The translations under genes and the position numbers were made by a program. A model generated the notes under the pieces. That model was given only the letters and a program-made list of their open reading frames with translations, did not search any database and had not been told where the DNA came from. 38,792 bases of DNA from Nitrospirota bacterium (lineage in GTDB: Bacteria > Nitrospirota > Thermodesulfovibrionia > Thermodesulfovibrionales > JdFR-86), in NCBI GenBank assembly GCA_037386965.1, contig JARRLN010000007.1, positions 1 through 38,792 of the forward strand. The letters are read 5' to 3'. Shown here piece by piece: positions 1 to 8,123 of the stretch (position 1 is its first letter; every line of letters begins with the position of its first letter).

Positions 1-1
1 C

Positions 2-781
2 GTGGCACAATTGGCCGACCATGTCCTGGAAGTACTGGAGCGAATCGGCGTTCTCTGCCAGAATCGCGACATCCTGGAGGCACTGGCCGGGGCCGGCATG
101 GACCCCCGGGCGGTCTGCTCGGTGCAGGCCGCGGCGGTCCTGGAGACAGCGCCCTCCCCGGAGGCGCTTCCGGGGCTCCTTCTGGAGGGGGTGAAGATAG
201 ACGAGAGGCAGCGGCTCCTCCTTGCCTTCAAGGAGATGGAGTCCCCGCGGGTCAACCTCCGGCGGGGCGAGTTCTCCTACACCCGGGAGACCGAGCGGGT
301 GAAGCGTTCCCTCAGGCTTGCCGCCCTGGGGGCGGTGCTCCTGGCCCTGGTGCTGGCCGGGGACCTGAGCTTGAAGGCACACGCCTTCAAGCGCGACGCC
401 GCCCGACTGGAAGCGCAAATCATGGAGTCTTACAGGACGGCCTTCCCTTCCGAGAAGCCCGCCAGTGCGCAGGGGCTGGGCTACAAGATGCGCGCCCGGC
501 TTTCGCAACTCCGCGCCGAGGACGAAGCCCTTACGGGCGTGGACCCCCTGGCCGTGCTCATGGAGCTTCAGGGAGCCGGGCTCAAGGGCGCCGTGCTCCG
601 GGAGATAAGCATGGAGAAGGAGGTTCTCGTCCTGAAGGGCGAGGCCGCGACCCTGAGCCAGGTGGAGCACGCCCGGAGCCGCCTCGGGGAGCTCTATCCC
701 GAGGTCAATCTCACCGGCACGGGGCAGTCGGCCAGGGACAAGGTGGACTTCACCATAACGGCCCGGGGGAAGAAGAAATGA
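2..781 (+). CDS. gspL: Type II secretion protein GspL, C-terminal part (5' truncated by window)
   Basis: This is the 3' part of a gene entering from the left; the first in-frame codon begins at base 2 and no true start is visible. The visible 259 residues hold the end of a cytoplasmic domain, one membrane segment around residues 105-122 (rich in Leu, Ala and Val), and a periplasmic domain of about 130 residues ending in a basic tail. In GspL the cytoplasmic ASKHA-like domain recruits the GspE ATPase and the periplasmic ferredoxin-like domain pairs with GspM in the inner-membrane platform. The assignment rests on this architecture and on the gspM- and gspN-like genes that follow through ATGA overlaps. 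A PilN-like protein is the main alternative, but the gspN neighbour favours type II secretion. Confidence 0.7.
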   Translation: MAQLADHVLEVLERIGVLCQNRDILEALAGAGMDPRAVCSVQAAAVLETAPSPEALPGLLLEGVKIDERQRLLLAFKEMESPRVNLRRGEFSYTRETERVKRSLRLAALGAVLLALVLAGDLSLKAHAFKRDAARLEAQIMESYRTAFPSEKPASAQGLGYKMRARLSQLRAEDEALTGVDPLAVLMELQGAGLKGAVLREISMEKEVLVLKGEAATLSQVEHARSRLGELYPEVNLTGTGQSARDKVDFTITARGKKK

Positions 782-1260
782 AAAAGTCCACCCTCATGAT
801 TGCCGCGGCGGGGGCCCTGGCCCTCGGCGCTTTGCTCTTTGCCTTCCAGAGCCTTTCCTCCGCCAGGGAGAAAGCGGCCTCCCTCAAGAAGACCCGCGAG
901 GAGATGCGGCTCATGCAGGAAGAGGTCCTGGCCCTCCGGAGCACGGTGGAGCGGCTGGAGGGCAGGCAGCGGCTCACCGGCATAAAGGGCATCGGCCGGG
1001 CCGTGGACGAGGTCTTCGAGCCCCTGGGCCTCCGGGAGAAGGTGAAGTCCGTCAAGACCATCGAATCGGGCTCCGCGGGCGAGGAGAAGGCCGAGGTGAA
1101 GGTGGAGGGGCTCACGCTGAACGAGGCCGTAAACGCCTTCTACTCCCTGAAGAACTCTCCCATGCTCCTCATCGTCCGGAAGGCGGACCTGAAAACGTCC
1201 TTTGAAAACCCTGAACGCCTGGACGTCACCATGACCCTTTCCCTCATCACGTCCCAATGA
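778..1260 (+). CDS. gspM: Type II secretion protein GspM
   Basis: The 160-residue protein has a short cytoplasmic N-terminus, a single membrane segment (about residues 7-27), a coiled-coil stretch rich in Glu, Lys, Arg and Leu (about 30-65), and a small periplasmic alpha/beta domain. That is the layout of GspM, which dimerises with GspL in the inner-membrane platform of the type II secretion system. The start ATG overlaps the gspL stop (ATGA) and its own stop overlaps the next start the same way, so the three genes are translationally coupled. GspM sequences diverge strongly, so the call depends on architecture, size and position more than on conserved residues. Confidence 0.7.
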   Translation: MKKSTLMIAAAGALALGALLFAFQSLSSAREKAASLKKTREEMRLMQEEVLALRSTVERLEGRQRLTGIKGIGRAVDEVFEPLGLREKVKSVKTIESGSAGEEKAEVKVEGLTLNEAVNAFYSLKNSPMLLIVRKADLKTSFENPERLDVTMTLSLITSQ

Positions 1261-2039
1261 AAAAGGCCCTGGCGGCTTGTCTCATCGTAGCGGCCCTGAT
1301 ATGGGGGGCCTGGCTGGTTGCCCTCCCCCAGGAGGTGCTGCTCGCGCGCGTCGAGGACGCCCTGGCCCAGGGCCAGGTGCGGGCCGACATCACGGGGTTC
1401 AGGAAGGGGCTCTTCTACAATTTTCACGCCGACGCCGTGGACATCTCGGCCTCGGGGGTGCGGGTCCTCAGGGTGCAGGACCTCAGGGGGCGCCTCCTGT
1501 TTCTTCCCCTTCTCCGGCTCACCGCGGCCCTGGACCTCAGGGGCCGGGCCGGAGGGGGCCCCCTTAGCGGAAGGGTGGAGCTTGGCCGGTCGGGCTACGG
1601 CGTGCGCATGGATGCCGCAGGCGCCCGGCTCGAGGAGCTGGGCCTTGTCCAGAGCAACCGGCTGCCCTGGAAAGGCGAGGTCCGGGCGGACCTCGCCGTC
1701 ACCAACGGCCGGGGCTCGGTGACCTTCTCGGTGCGCAAGACCAGGCTCGGCCCTCTCTCCCTCTATGGCATGAGCATTCCCTTGGAGAGCGTCAGGGACA
1801 TACGCGGGGCCGTGCGCATAAGGGGCGCCACGCTCGTGGTGGAGTCCATCTCCCTGGAGGGCCCGGACATCTACGCCCGGGTCTCCGGGAACATCCGGGG
1901 CTCCCGGGCGGACCTCACCCTGGAGGTCATGCCCGTGGGCGACAGGTTCTCAGACCCCCTGCTGGGGCAGCTCCTTGCCCGGTACAAAGTCGCCCCGGGC
2001 CACTACGTCATCCCCGTGAAGCAGTCCCTGCGCTTTTAG
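1257..2039 (+). CDS. gspN: Type II secretion protein GspN
   Basis: The protein has 260 residues with one N-terminal membrane segment (residues 4-23) followed by an exported beta-rich domain with repeated short strands such as VRVLRVQDLRGRL, typical of GspN and AsmA-like folds. GspN is an accessory inner-membrane component present in only some type II secretion systems. The start overlaps the gspM stop by four bases. The C-terminus ends shortly after a strand containing YVIPVK. The next gene is convergent and only three bases away, so this is the end of the secretion operon; no hairpin terminator fits in the gap. Confidence 0.75.
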   Translation: MKKALAACLIVAALIWGAWLVALPQEVLLARVEDALAQGQVRADITGFRKGLFYNFHADAVDISASGVRVLRVQDLRGRLLFLPLLRLTAALDLRGRAGGGPLSGRVELGRSGYGVRMDAAGARLEELGLVQSNRLPWKGEVRADLAVTNGRGSVTFSVRKTRLGPLSLYGMSIPLESVRDIRGAVRIRGATLVVESISLEGPDIYARVSGNIRGSRADLTLEVMPVGDRFSDPLLGQLLARYKVAPGHYVIPVKQSLRF

Positions 2040-2042
2040 GCA

Positions 2043-2744
2043 TCAGGGAAGCTCCGCCCTCACCGCCCCCAGTATGCGGAGGCTTTCGGCCGTCTCCTCC
2101 CGCTCGTTTATCTCCAGGAGGACGTCCACGTCCCGCCGGCGCTTGAGAAGCTCTCTCAAGGCCCGCACCTCGCGGCAGTCCGCCCTCAGGGGCCAGTGGT
2201 CCGTGAGCCCGCCGTGCAGGGAGCCGTTTCTGTGCATGTGGACATAGCGGACCCGCCGGAGGATATCCTCCGGCAGGGCCCGGACGAACGCTGCGGAGTC
2301 AAGCCCCGCCGACTCCATGTGGCCCATGTCCAGGGTGACGCTCCGGGCAAACTCCTCCCAGAACCAGGGGGCGTCCCCGCTGTCCGTGGCGTTCTCGAAG
2401 GAGAGATGGGCAAGCTTGCTCAATTCCCGGGCCGCCGCCCTGAACTCCTCGGCCTCCCGCCCTCTCAACCGCCCCCCGTCCGGGGCGCGCTCGTCATGGA
2501 GGATGAGGGCGTCGCCGGAGAGCCGGGCCATCTCTCGCAGCTCGTCCAGGCAGGCCGGCTCAAGCAGGCTGTACTGCACCGGATGCACCACGTAGGGCGT
2601 GCCTTCCGCCGAGGCGGCCCGGGCGCAGCGGGCCAGGCGGCCAAGGTTGTCCCCGCGGCCCCGGTAGAGGCTTATCTGGTAGATTTCCGCCCCTTCCCAC
2701 TTGCCCACTTCGCCGGGCTCCACGATGCGATGACCGATGCGCAT
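2043..2744 (-). CDS. Sugar-phosphate isomerase/AP-endonuclease-2-like TIM-barrel protein
   Basis: The 233-residue protein looks like a compact xylose-isomerase-like TIM barrel. Candidate metal ligands lie on successive strand ends: His in YVVHP, Glu in LSFENA, Asp and His in LDMGH, His in YVHMH and Glu in LLEINE. This pattern is shared by endonuclease IV and sugar isomerases or epimerases of the COG1082 type; the substrate cannot be told from sequence. It is shorter than typical 270-290-residue members. The gene is monocistronic, convergent with gspN, and divergent from the Janus-like gene. The start ATG has no Shine-Dalgarno sequence and is preceded five bases upstream by a TACAAT hexamer, so the mRNA may be leaderless. 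Confidence 0.7.
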   Translation of the reverse strand: MRIGHRIVEPGEVGKWEGAEIYQISLYRGRGDNLGRLARCARAASAEGTPYVVHPVQYSLLEPACLDELREMARLSGDALILHDERAPDGGRLRGREAEEFRAAARELSKLAHLSFENATDSGDAPWFWEEFARSVTLDMGHMESAGLDSAAFVRALPEDILRRVRYVHMHRNGSLHGGLTDHWPLRADCREVRALRELLKRRRDVDVLLEINEREETAESLRILGAVRAELP

Positions 2745-2749
2745 GCGCT

Positions 2750-2755
2750 ATTGTA
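2750..2755 (-). promoter_or_regulatory. -10 element immediately upstream of the TIM-barrel gene
   Basis: Reading the minus strand, TACAAT is followed by AGCGC and then the start ATG at 2744. A start site six or seven bases after the hexamer would fall on or next to the A of the start codon, giving a leaderless mRNA. No good -35 box is seen at 16-18 bp spacing, so this is supported only by the hexamer and its position. Confidence 0.45.
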
Positions 2756-2797
2756 ATACACTCAAGGCCGTGCGCCATCAAAAAAAGCTCTCCGCGT

Positions 2798-2826
2798 TTG
2801 ACACCACCGGGGCCGGGCGCTATGAT
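2798..2826 (+). promoter_or_regulatory. Sigma-70 promoter for the Janus-like/O-methyltransferase operon
   Basis: TTGACA at 2798-2803 is separated by exactly 17 bp from TATGAT at 2821-2826. Both boxes and the spacing are near consensus. Transcription would start near 2833 and leave a leader of about 80 nt before the ATG at 2915. A tiny reading frame (ATG at 2831, eight codons) sits at the predicted start site; nothing shows that it is translated. Confidence 0.7.
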
Positions 2827-2914
2827 GTGCATGTTCGCCCCGGCGGGAGCCGCGTGAAAAGGCTGCGCCGCCCGGAAGGGAAGGGGCTCCGTGTGAGGGT
2901 ATGGATAGCGAGCG

Positions 2915-3319
2915 ATGGCCCTGTTTGTCGTGGATTACTCCAGGGAGCACTATGAAAAGCGCGCGGGGGGCCCGGCGCCGCCCGAAAGGCACGGCAAGTT
3001 CATCCAGGTCCGGGGAGGCGATGCGGAATATCTCGTCTTCTCCATCCGGGAACTCCATCGCTACCACGCCGACATCGCCCGGACGTTCCTCGCCTCCCGG
3101 GGGGTGCGGGGGGCCTATAACCAACCGCGCCACAGGTTCGAGTCCCGGGAGGCCGGCTGGCGGGTGCTGGGAGGGGGGTTGTGGTCCGTCGACGAAGGGA
3201 GGAAGGTGCTTGAGCTCTCCGGCAACTCCTCGGCATACGGAAAATACCGGACCGAAGGTCTCGCCGCCGGGCTCAGGCGGGTCGAGGGCCTCGGAGATTA
3301 CACCATAGTGGTAAAATAG
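2915..3319 (+). CDS. Janus/Ocnus-family (phosphohistidine phosphatase-like) protein
   Basis: The 134-residue soluble protein resembles animal 14-kDa phosphohistidine phosphatase (PHPT1) and Drosophila Janus/Ocnus. It has an N-terminal strand ending FIQVR, then YLVFS, then RYHADIA with His51 aligned to the catalytic His of the YHADI motif in PHPT1, then a VLGGG turn (residues 84-88) and a SSAYG motif (105-109) matching the SMAYG of the animal protein. PHPT1 removes phosphate from histidine in proteins; whether the bacterial protein does so is inferred. The ATG is the first in frame; a weak GAG-type ribosome site precedes it. It lies three bases before an O-methyltransferase gene in the same operon. 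I compared motifs from memory, so the alignment should be confirmed. Confidence 0.65.
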   Translation: MALFVVDYSREHYEKRAGGPAPPERHGKFIQVRGGDAEYLVFSIRELHRYHADIARTFLASRGVRGAYNQPRHRFESREAGWRVLGGGLWSVDEGRKVLELSGNSSAYGKYRTEGLAAGLRRVEGLGDYTIVVK

Positions 3320-3322
3320 CCC

Positions 3323-3949
3323 GTGGACATTACCGACCCCCGCATAGAAAAGTACCTGAAGGAGCTGGCCCCCGAGGAAGACCCCCTCCTTCTGGAGATG
3401 GAGGACCTGGCGCTCGGGCGGGGCTTTCCCATCGTGGACCGGCTGGTAGGGCGGCTCCTGTTCGTCATCACCCGGCTCAAGAAGCCCCGCTTGGTGGTGG
3501 AGCTCGGCTCGGGCTTCGGCTACTCCGCCTACTGGTTTGCCCGGGCGCTTCCGGAAGGCTCCACCGTGGTGCTGACCGACAGAAGCGAGGAGAATATCGG
3601 CAGGGCCCGGCAGACGTTCGAGCAGGCGGGCATGGCCCAAAAGGCGGAGTTCAGGGCCGGAGACGCCCTGGACATCGCCCGGGAGTATCGGGACATCGAC
3701 ATCCTCTTCATAGACATGGACAAGAGGGACTATCCCCGGGCGGTGAAAGCGCTCATCCCCCACCTGGCTCCCCACGCCCTCATCATCGCCGACAACTCGC
3801 TCTGGTACGGCAGGATGCTCGAAGGCGTGAACGACGAGGAGACCCGGGGCATCGAGGAGTTCAACCGCCTCATGGCGGGGCACCCGGAATTCTTCACCAG
3901 CATCGTCCCCTTGAGAGACGGCGTGCTCATCTCCCTCAAGGTGGCCTGA
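3323..3949 (+). CDS. Class I SAM-dependent O-methyltransferase (family 3, COMT-like)
   Basis: The 208-residue protein has the SAM-binding motif VVELGSGFGYSA (about residues 58-69), an acidic strand end VLTDRS that would bind the ribose, and the metal and substrate region ILFIDMDKRDY followed by IIADNSLW, which holds the Asp and Asn ligands typical of Mg-dependent catechol/caffeoyl-CoA-type O-methyltransferases. The methyl acceptor is unknown. Translation starts at GTG three bases after the Janus-like gene stop, so the two are probably co-expressed and may be functionally linked. A GC-rich hairpin follows the stop. Confidence 0.85.
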   Translation: MDITDPRIEKYLKELAPEEDPLLLEMEDLALGRGFPIVDRLVGRLLFVITRLKKPRLVVELGSGFGYSAYWFARALPEGSTVVLTDRSEENIGRARQTFEQAGMAQKAEFRAGDALDIAREYRDIDILFIDMDKRDYPRAVKALIPHLAPHALIIADNSLWYGRMLEGVNDEETRGIEEFNRLMAGHPEFFTSIVPLRDGVLISLKVA

Positions 3950-3982
3950 GCCCCGGGGATAATCCGGGGCCTTCCCTGTTTT
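3950..3982 (+). terminator. Probable terminator after the O-methyltransferase gene
   Basis: GCCCCGG (3950-3956) pairs perfectly with CCGGGGC (3964-3970) around a seven-base loop, followed by a pyrimidine-rich run ending in TTTT. The T-run is interrupted, so termination may be only partial. Confidence 0.5.
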
Positions 3983-4008
3983 GACGGACCCACCCGTAAA
4001 CCCGGGTA

Positions 4009-4038
4009 TTGACAGCTCCCGCGTTCCGTGCGTTAATG
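4009..4038 (+). promoter_or_regulatory. Candidate sigma-70 promoter for the molybdenum hydroxylase operon
   Basis: TTGACA (4009-4014) is a perfect -35 box, 18 bp before TTAATG (4033-4038), a weaker -10. The leader to the GTG at 4175 would be about 130 nt. Nothing else promoter-like stands out between the preceding terminator and the operon. Confidence 0.5.
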
Positions 4039-4174
4039 GTCTTGTGGCCGGGCTCCCCGTGCGCCGGCCTTGCGGGAGGAGAGCGCAAACCGCTTATCGG
4101 CATATCGACCCGAAGAGGTGTAAACGGAGCTTTTTCCGTCTCAGCCCCGAGCCGGAACCTTTCAGAGGAGGCCC

Positions 4175-4810
4175 GTGAAGAAAAATAAGCGGAAAGAAGG
4201 GCATGGCCGGTGCGGCCGGGGCGTGAGCCGCCGCTCCTTCCTTGCCGCCGTGGGGGCGGGGACGGCGGCGCTGGCCTCCCCGGGCAGGTTCGCCTCCGGT
4301 CAACCGGAAGGCCGCGAGGAGGTCCTTGAAGGGGCCGAGACGAGCCGGGTCGCCCTCCTTGTCAACGGCCGCACCCATTGGGTGCTCGTGGAGCCCCGCA
4401 CGACGCTTCTTTACGTCCTCAGGGAGAAGCTCGGGCTTACCGGCACGAAGGAGGGCTGCGGGCGGGGCGAGTGCGGCGCGTGCACCGTGCTCATGGAGGA
4501 CACGCCCCGGTACGCCTGCATGACCCTGGCGGTGGAGGCCGAAGGGGTCTCCATAACCACGGTGGAAGGGCTCATGGAGGGCGAGGACCTGGGGCCCGTG
4601 CAGAGGGCCTTCGTGGAGCACGACGCCTTTCAGTGCGGCTACTGCACCCCGGGGCAGGTCATGTCGGTGGAGGGCCTCATGAGGGCCAACCCCGACCCCT
4701 CGCTCGAAGATATCCGTACAGCGGTGAGCGGAAACCTCTGCCGCTGCGGGGCTTACGCGAATATCTTCAAGGCCGCCCGGCGGGCCCGTGAATTGAGACC
4801 GCACACATAA
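4175..4810 (+). CDS. Tat-exported [2Fe-2S] subunit of an aldehyde/xanthine-type molybdenum hydroxylase (PaoA-like)
   Basis: The 211-residue protein begins with a twin-arginine signal (S18-R-R-S-F-L followed by an Ala/Gly-rich segment), so the folded complex should be exported. A plant-type [2Fe-2S] domain follows with Cys95, Cys100, Cys103 and Cys115, then a helical [2Fe-2S] domain with Cys154-x2-Cys157 and Cys189-x-Cys191. This is the standard small subunit that passes electrons from the molybdenum cofactor to FAD. The GTG start is chosen for its AGAGGAGG ribosome site. It heads an operon with the Mo-binding and FAD subunits. A Tat signal on this subunit is what distinguishes periplasmic PaoABC-type enzymes from cytoplasmic xanthine dehydrogenases; substrate identity is inferred only. 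Confidence 0.88.
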   Translation: MKKNKRKEGHGRCGRGVSRRSFLAAVGAGTAALASPGRFASGQPEGREEVLEGAETSRVALLVNGRTHWVLVEPRTTLLYVLREKLGLTGTKEGCGRGECGACTVLMEDTPRYACMTLAVEAEGVSITTVEGLMEGEDLGPVQRAFVEHDAFQCGYCTPGQVMSVEGLMRANPDPSLEDIRTAVSGNLCRCGAYANIFKAARRARELRPHT

Positions 4811-4822
4811 GGGGGCAAGGAG

Positions 4823-7144
4823 ATGGCCGGGGAGAAAAAAGAATATTACGTGGAGGGCATCCCTGTGCCGGAGACCCCGGGGCCCGGCGAGCCCCTGCCC
4901 CCCTGGGGAAAGACCCGCGTGCTTGGCTCCCGCAGGCCCCGCGTGGACGCCTACGAGCGGGTAAGCGGCACCGCGGTCTACCCCTCGGACATCGTCCTTC
5001 CGGGGATGCTGTACGGCGCGGTGCTCCGCTCGCCGCATGCCAACGCCCTGGTCAAGAGCGTGGACACGCGCAAGGCCGCCGGGATGCCCGGCGTGAGGGC
5101 AATCATAACCGGCTCCACCCCGGGGGCGGACCTGCCCTGGACCTACCGGGGAGGCGGCGGGGTGGCATCGAAGCTCTTCGACCCCCACTGCCGCTACGAA
5201 GGAGACGCCGTGGCCGCCGTGGCGGCGGACAGCCGGGACGAGGCATGGGACGCCGTGCGCGCCATCGAGGTGCAGTACGATGTCCTGCCCTACGTGGCCG
5301 ACATGGAAGCCGCCCTCCGGAAAGGGGCCCCCAGGGTGCACGAGGAGGGCAACGAGGCCAAGACCGAGAGCTACGAGCGGGGAAGCGTGCAGGAGGGCTT
5401 CGCCCGGGCCGACGCGGTCCTGACCGAGACCTACCGGACCGAATGCGAGCTTCACACCCCTCTTGAGCTACACGGGTGCGTGGCCCGGTGGGACGGCGAC
5501 GCGCTGAACATCTGGGAGTCCACCCAGGGGGTCTACTCCGTGCAGTCGCAGGTGGCCGAGACCCTGGGGCTTCCCCTGTCCAAGGTGCGGGTCATCGGGC
5601 ATTACATGGGCGGGGGGTTCGGAAGCAAGCTCTGGCCCGGGAAATACACCATTATCGCCGCGCTCCTGGCAAAGAAGACGGCCCGCCCCGTGAAGCTCTT
5701 CCTCTCCCGGGAGGAGACCTACCTTTCGGTGGGAAACCGGCCGCCCGCCCTGATGACCCTGAAGGCCGGGGTGAAGCGGGACGGGACCCTCACGGCGCTG
5801 GAGTTCACGGCCACCGGGACCGGGGGGGCCTACCTCTCCGGCGGCATCTCCCTTCTGGACTGGCTGGTCCGGGACCTGTACACCTGCCCCAACGTTCGCA
5901 CCCGCGCCACCGACGTCTACATAAACGCCGGCCCCGCCCGGCCCTTCCGGGCGCCGGGCCACCCGCAGTGCTCCTGGGCCCTGGAGCAGATGATGGACTC
6001 CCTGGCCGAGGCCATCGGGATGGACCCCGTCGAGTTGAGGCTCAAGAACATCCCCACGGTGAGCCAGGCGAAGGAAAAGCCATACAGCACGACGGGCCTC
6101 AGGGCCTGCATCGAGCAGGGGGCGCGGGCCTTCGGCTGGAAGGAGGCCCGCCGGAGAAGCCGCTCCCAGGGCGGAGGGCACCTGAGGCGCGGCGCGGGCA
6201 TGGCCGCCGCCCTCTGGTTCGCCGGAGACGGCGGGCCCCCCTCGACGGTTGTCGTGAAGCTCTTCTCCGACGGAAGCGTCAACCTCAACATGGGGGCCAG
6301 CGACATCGGCACGGGCACGAAGACCGTGATGGCCATGGTCGTATCGGAGGAGCTGGGCATACGCCCGGAGCTCATCCAGATAGAAAACGCCGACACCGGC
6401 ACCACCCAGTACGCCACCCCGAGCGGGGGAAGCAAGACCGTCCCTACCGAGGCCCCCGCCGTGAGGCGCGCCGCGGTGCGCGTGAAGCGCCAGCTCCTCG
6501 AGATGGCCTCGGAGGACCTGGGGGTGCCCGCCGGGGACCTTCGCCTTGAAGGCGATGAGATATTCTCTCCCGGCGACGGCGCAAGGCGGGTGAAGCTCAC
6601 CGGCATATCCAGGCTCAAGAAGAGGGGCGTGGTGGTGGGCGTGGGCTACAGGGGGCCCAACCCCGCGGACAAGGTCATAAACCCCTTCTCGGCCCAGTTC
6701 TGCGAAGTCGAGGTCAACACCCGAACCGGCGAGGTCAGGATTCTGCGTTTCGTGGGCGCCAACGAAAGCGGACGGGTGATGGACGCCCTGACTTTCGGAA
6801 GCCAGGTCATCGGCGGCATCACCATGGGCATCGGCCTGGGGATGACCGAAATGCGCGTCCTGGACGAGGCCCGCACGGGCAAGCTCTGTAACGGGAACTG
6901 GCACGACTACAAGCTCCCCACGGCCCTGGACGTGCCCGCCGACATCCAGCCGGTCCCCATCGACATGCCCGACCCGGAGGCAAACCCCGCCGGGGCCAAG
7001 GGGCTGGGCGAGCCCGTCACCATCCCCACGGCCGCGGCCATCGCGGGCGCGGTCCATGACGCCACGGGCGTCCGGCCCACCGGCACACCCATGACGCCGG
7101 TGCTCCTTGCAGAACTGCTAGCCCGCAAGACGGAGAAAGGATAG
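4823..7144 (+). CDS. Molybdopterin-binding catalytic subunit of xanthine dehydrogenase/aldehyde oxidase family (PaoC-like)
   Basis: At 773 residues the length is normal for this large subunit. Recognisable segments are the N-terminal a/b hammerhead domain (about residues 38-150), GGGFGSK (about 263-269) in the cofactor-binding region, RPFRAPGHPQ (about 370-380), GASDIGTGTKT in the second cofactor domain, and GLGEP near the C-terminus with Glu730, the general base that activates the substrate in this family. The protein has no signal peptide of its own, so it should leave the cytoplasm with the Tat-signal-bearing iron-sulfur subunit. It starts 12 bases after that gene with an AAGGAG ribosome site. 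Aldehydes are the likeliest substrates, by analogy to PaoABC. Confidence 0.88.
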   Translation: MAGEKKEYYVEGIPVPETPGPGEPLPPWGKTRVLGSRRPRVDAYERVSGTAVYPSDIVLPGMLYGAVLRSPHANALVKSVDTRKAAGMPGVRAIITGSTPGADLPWTYRGGGGVASKLFDPHCRYEGDAVAAVAADSRDEAWDAVRAIEVQYDVLPYVADMEAALRKGAPRVHEEGNEAKTESYERGSVQEGFARADAVLTETYRTECELHTPLELHGCVARWDGDALNIWESTQGVYSVQSQVAETLGLPLSKVRVIGHYMGGGFGSKLWPGKYTIIAALLAKKTARPVKLFLSREETYLSVGNRPPALMTLKAGVKRDGTLTALEFTATGTGGAYLSGGISLLDWLVRDLYTCPNVRTRATDVYINAGPARPFRAPGHPQCSWALEQMMDSLAEAIGMDPVELRLKNIPTVSQAKEKPYSTTGLRACIEQGARAFGWKEARRRSRSQGGGHLRRGAGMAAALWFAGDGGPPSTVVVKLFSDGSVNLNMGASDIGTGTKTVMAMVVSEELGIRPELIQIENADTGTTQYATPSGGSKTVPTEAPAVRRAAVRVKRQLLEMASEDLGVPAGDLRLEGDEIFSPGDGARRVKLTGISRLKKRGVVVGVGYRGPNPADKVINPFSAQFCEVEVNTRTGEVRILRFVGANESGRVMDALTFGSQVIGGITMGIGLGMTEMRVLDEARTGKLCNGNWHDYKLPTALDVPADIQPVPIDMPDPEANPAGAKGLGEPVTIPTAAAIAGAVHDATGVRPTGTPMTPVLLAELLARKTEKG

Positions 7145-7145
7145 C

Positions 7146-8123
7146 ATGCTGCCCCGTTTCTCCTACGTCAGGCCCGCCTCCCTCAAGGAAGCCCTTGGCC
7201 ATCTGGGTACGCCGGGAGCCCTGGTGCAGGCCGGAGGCACGGACCTCCTGGGCTGCCTGAGAGACCGTGTCTTCGGCATCGAGAAGATGGTAAGCCTCTC
7301 GGCACTCAAAGAACTCGGGGAGATACGGGAGACCCCGGACGGCGGCCTCCTGATAGGTGCGCTGGCCACGGTGGCCCAGGCGGCGGCACACCCCGCCGTC
7401 CTCAGGCGCTATCCCGGCCTCGCCCAGGGGGCCCGGGAGGTGGCAAGCCCCCAACTGCGCAACCAGGGGACCATGGGCGGAAACCTCTGCCAGAAGCCCC
7501 GGTGCTGGTACTACCGGGGGGACTTCTTCTGCATCCGGAAAGGCGGCGACCTCTGCTATGCGGAGGGCGGAGAGAACCAGTTTCACTGCATCTTGGGAGG
7601 GGGCCCGTGCTTCATCGTGCATCCCTCGGACACCGCCCCTCCCCTGGTAGCCCTGGGCGCTGCGGTCCGCATAAGCGGGCCCGGCGGCACGCGGAGCGTT
7701 CCGGTGGAGGGTTTCCACGTTCTCCCCGAGGTGGACGCCACGCGGGAGACCGTGCTTGAGCCCGGGGAGGTCGTAACCGGGATAGACCTGCCCCCCTCTC
7801 CGGCGGGGCTCCGGAGTTCCTACCGGAAGGTCCGGGCGCGCCGGGCGTGGGACTTCGCCCTGGCCGGGGTGGCCCTCGCCCTCACCATGGAGAGCGGCAG
7901 GGTAAAGGCGGGGCACATCGTGCTCGGCGGCGCTGCCCCCGTCCCGTGGCGGGCCCGGGAGGCCGAAGACGCCATAACGGGCAGGCGCCTGGACGAGGCC
8001 GCCGCGGACCGGGCCGCCCGGGCGGCCCTCACGGGTGCGCAGGCCATGAGCAAGAACGCGTACAAGCTGTCCCTCTTTCGGGGCCTCGTGAAGGAGGAGC
8101 TTCTGAAGCAGGCCACCGCCTGA
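7146..8123 (+). CDS. FAD-binding subunit of the molybdenum hydroxylase with an extra [4Fe-4S] loop (PaoB/HcrB-like)
   Basis: The 325-residue subunit has the two FAD pyrophosphate loops AGGTDLL (residues 29-35) and TMGGNL (109-114), followed by a Cys-rich insertion with Cys115, Cys120, Cys129, Cys137, Cys148 and Cys155 and then HPSD. Insertions of this type bind a [4Fe-4S] cluster in PaoB and in 4-hydroxybenzoyl-CoA reductase; which four Cys bind here is not certain. The C-terminal CO-dehydrogenase flavoprotein domain is complete. The start ATG follows the catalytic-subunit stop by one base. The last codons lie inside the first unit of a 19-bp tandem repeat that continues past the stop. No XdhC/PaoD-type cofactor chaperone gene accompanies the operon here. 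Confidence 0.87.
   Translation: MLPRFSYVRPASLKEALGHLGTPGALVQAGGTDLLGCLRDRVFGIEKMVSLSALKELGEIRETPDGGLLIGALATVAQAAAHPAVLRRYPGLAQGAREVASPQLRNQGTMGGNLCQKPRCWYYRGDFFCIRKGGDLCYAEGGENQFHCILGGGPCFIVHPSDTAPPLVALGAAVRISGPGGTRSVPVEGFHVLPEVDATRETVLEPGEVVTGIDLPPSPAGLRSSYRKVRARRAWDFALAGVALALTMESGRVKAGHIVLGGAAPVPWRAREAEDAITGRRLDEAAADRAARAALTGAQAMSKNAYKLSLFRGLVKEELLKQATA

Noticed and set aside
2831-2857. Eight-codon leader peptide before the Janus-like gene.
   Set aside because: The frame lies at the predicted transcription start but has no runs of a regulatory amino acid and no attenuator-like hairpins.
4094-7057. Long minus-strand frames (4094-5455 and 5468-7057) opposite the molybdenum hydroxylase genes.
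   Set aside because: Composition is that of reverse-complemented GC-rich codons, with no conserved motifs, and they oppose well-recognised subunits.
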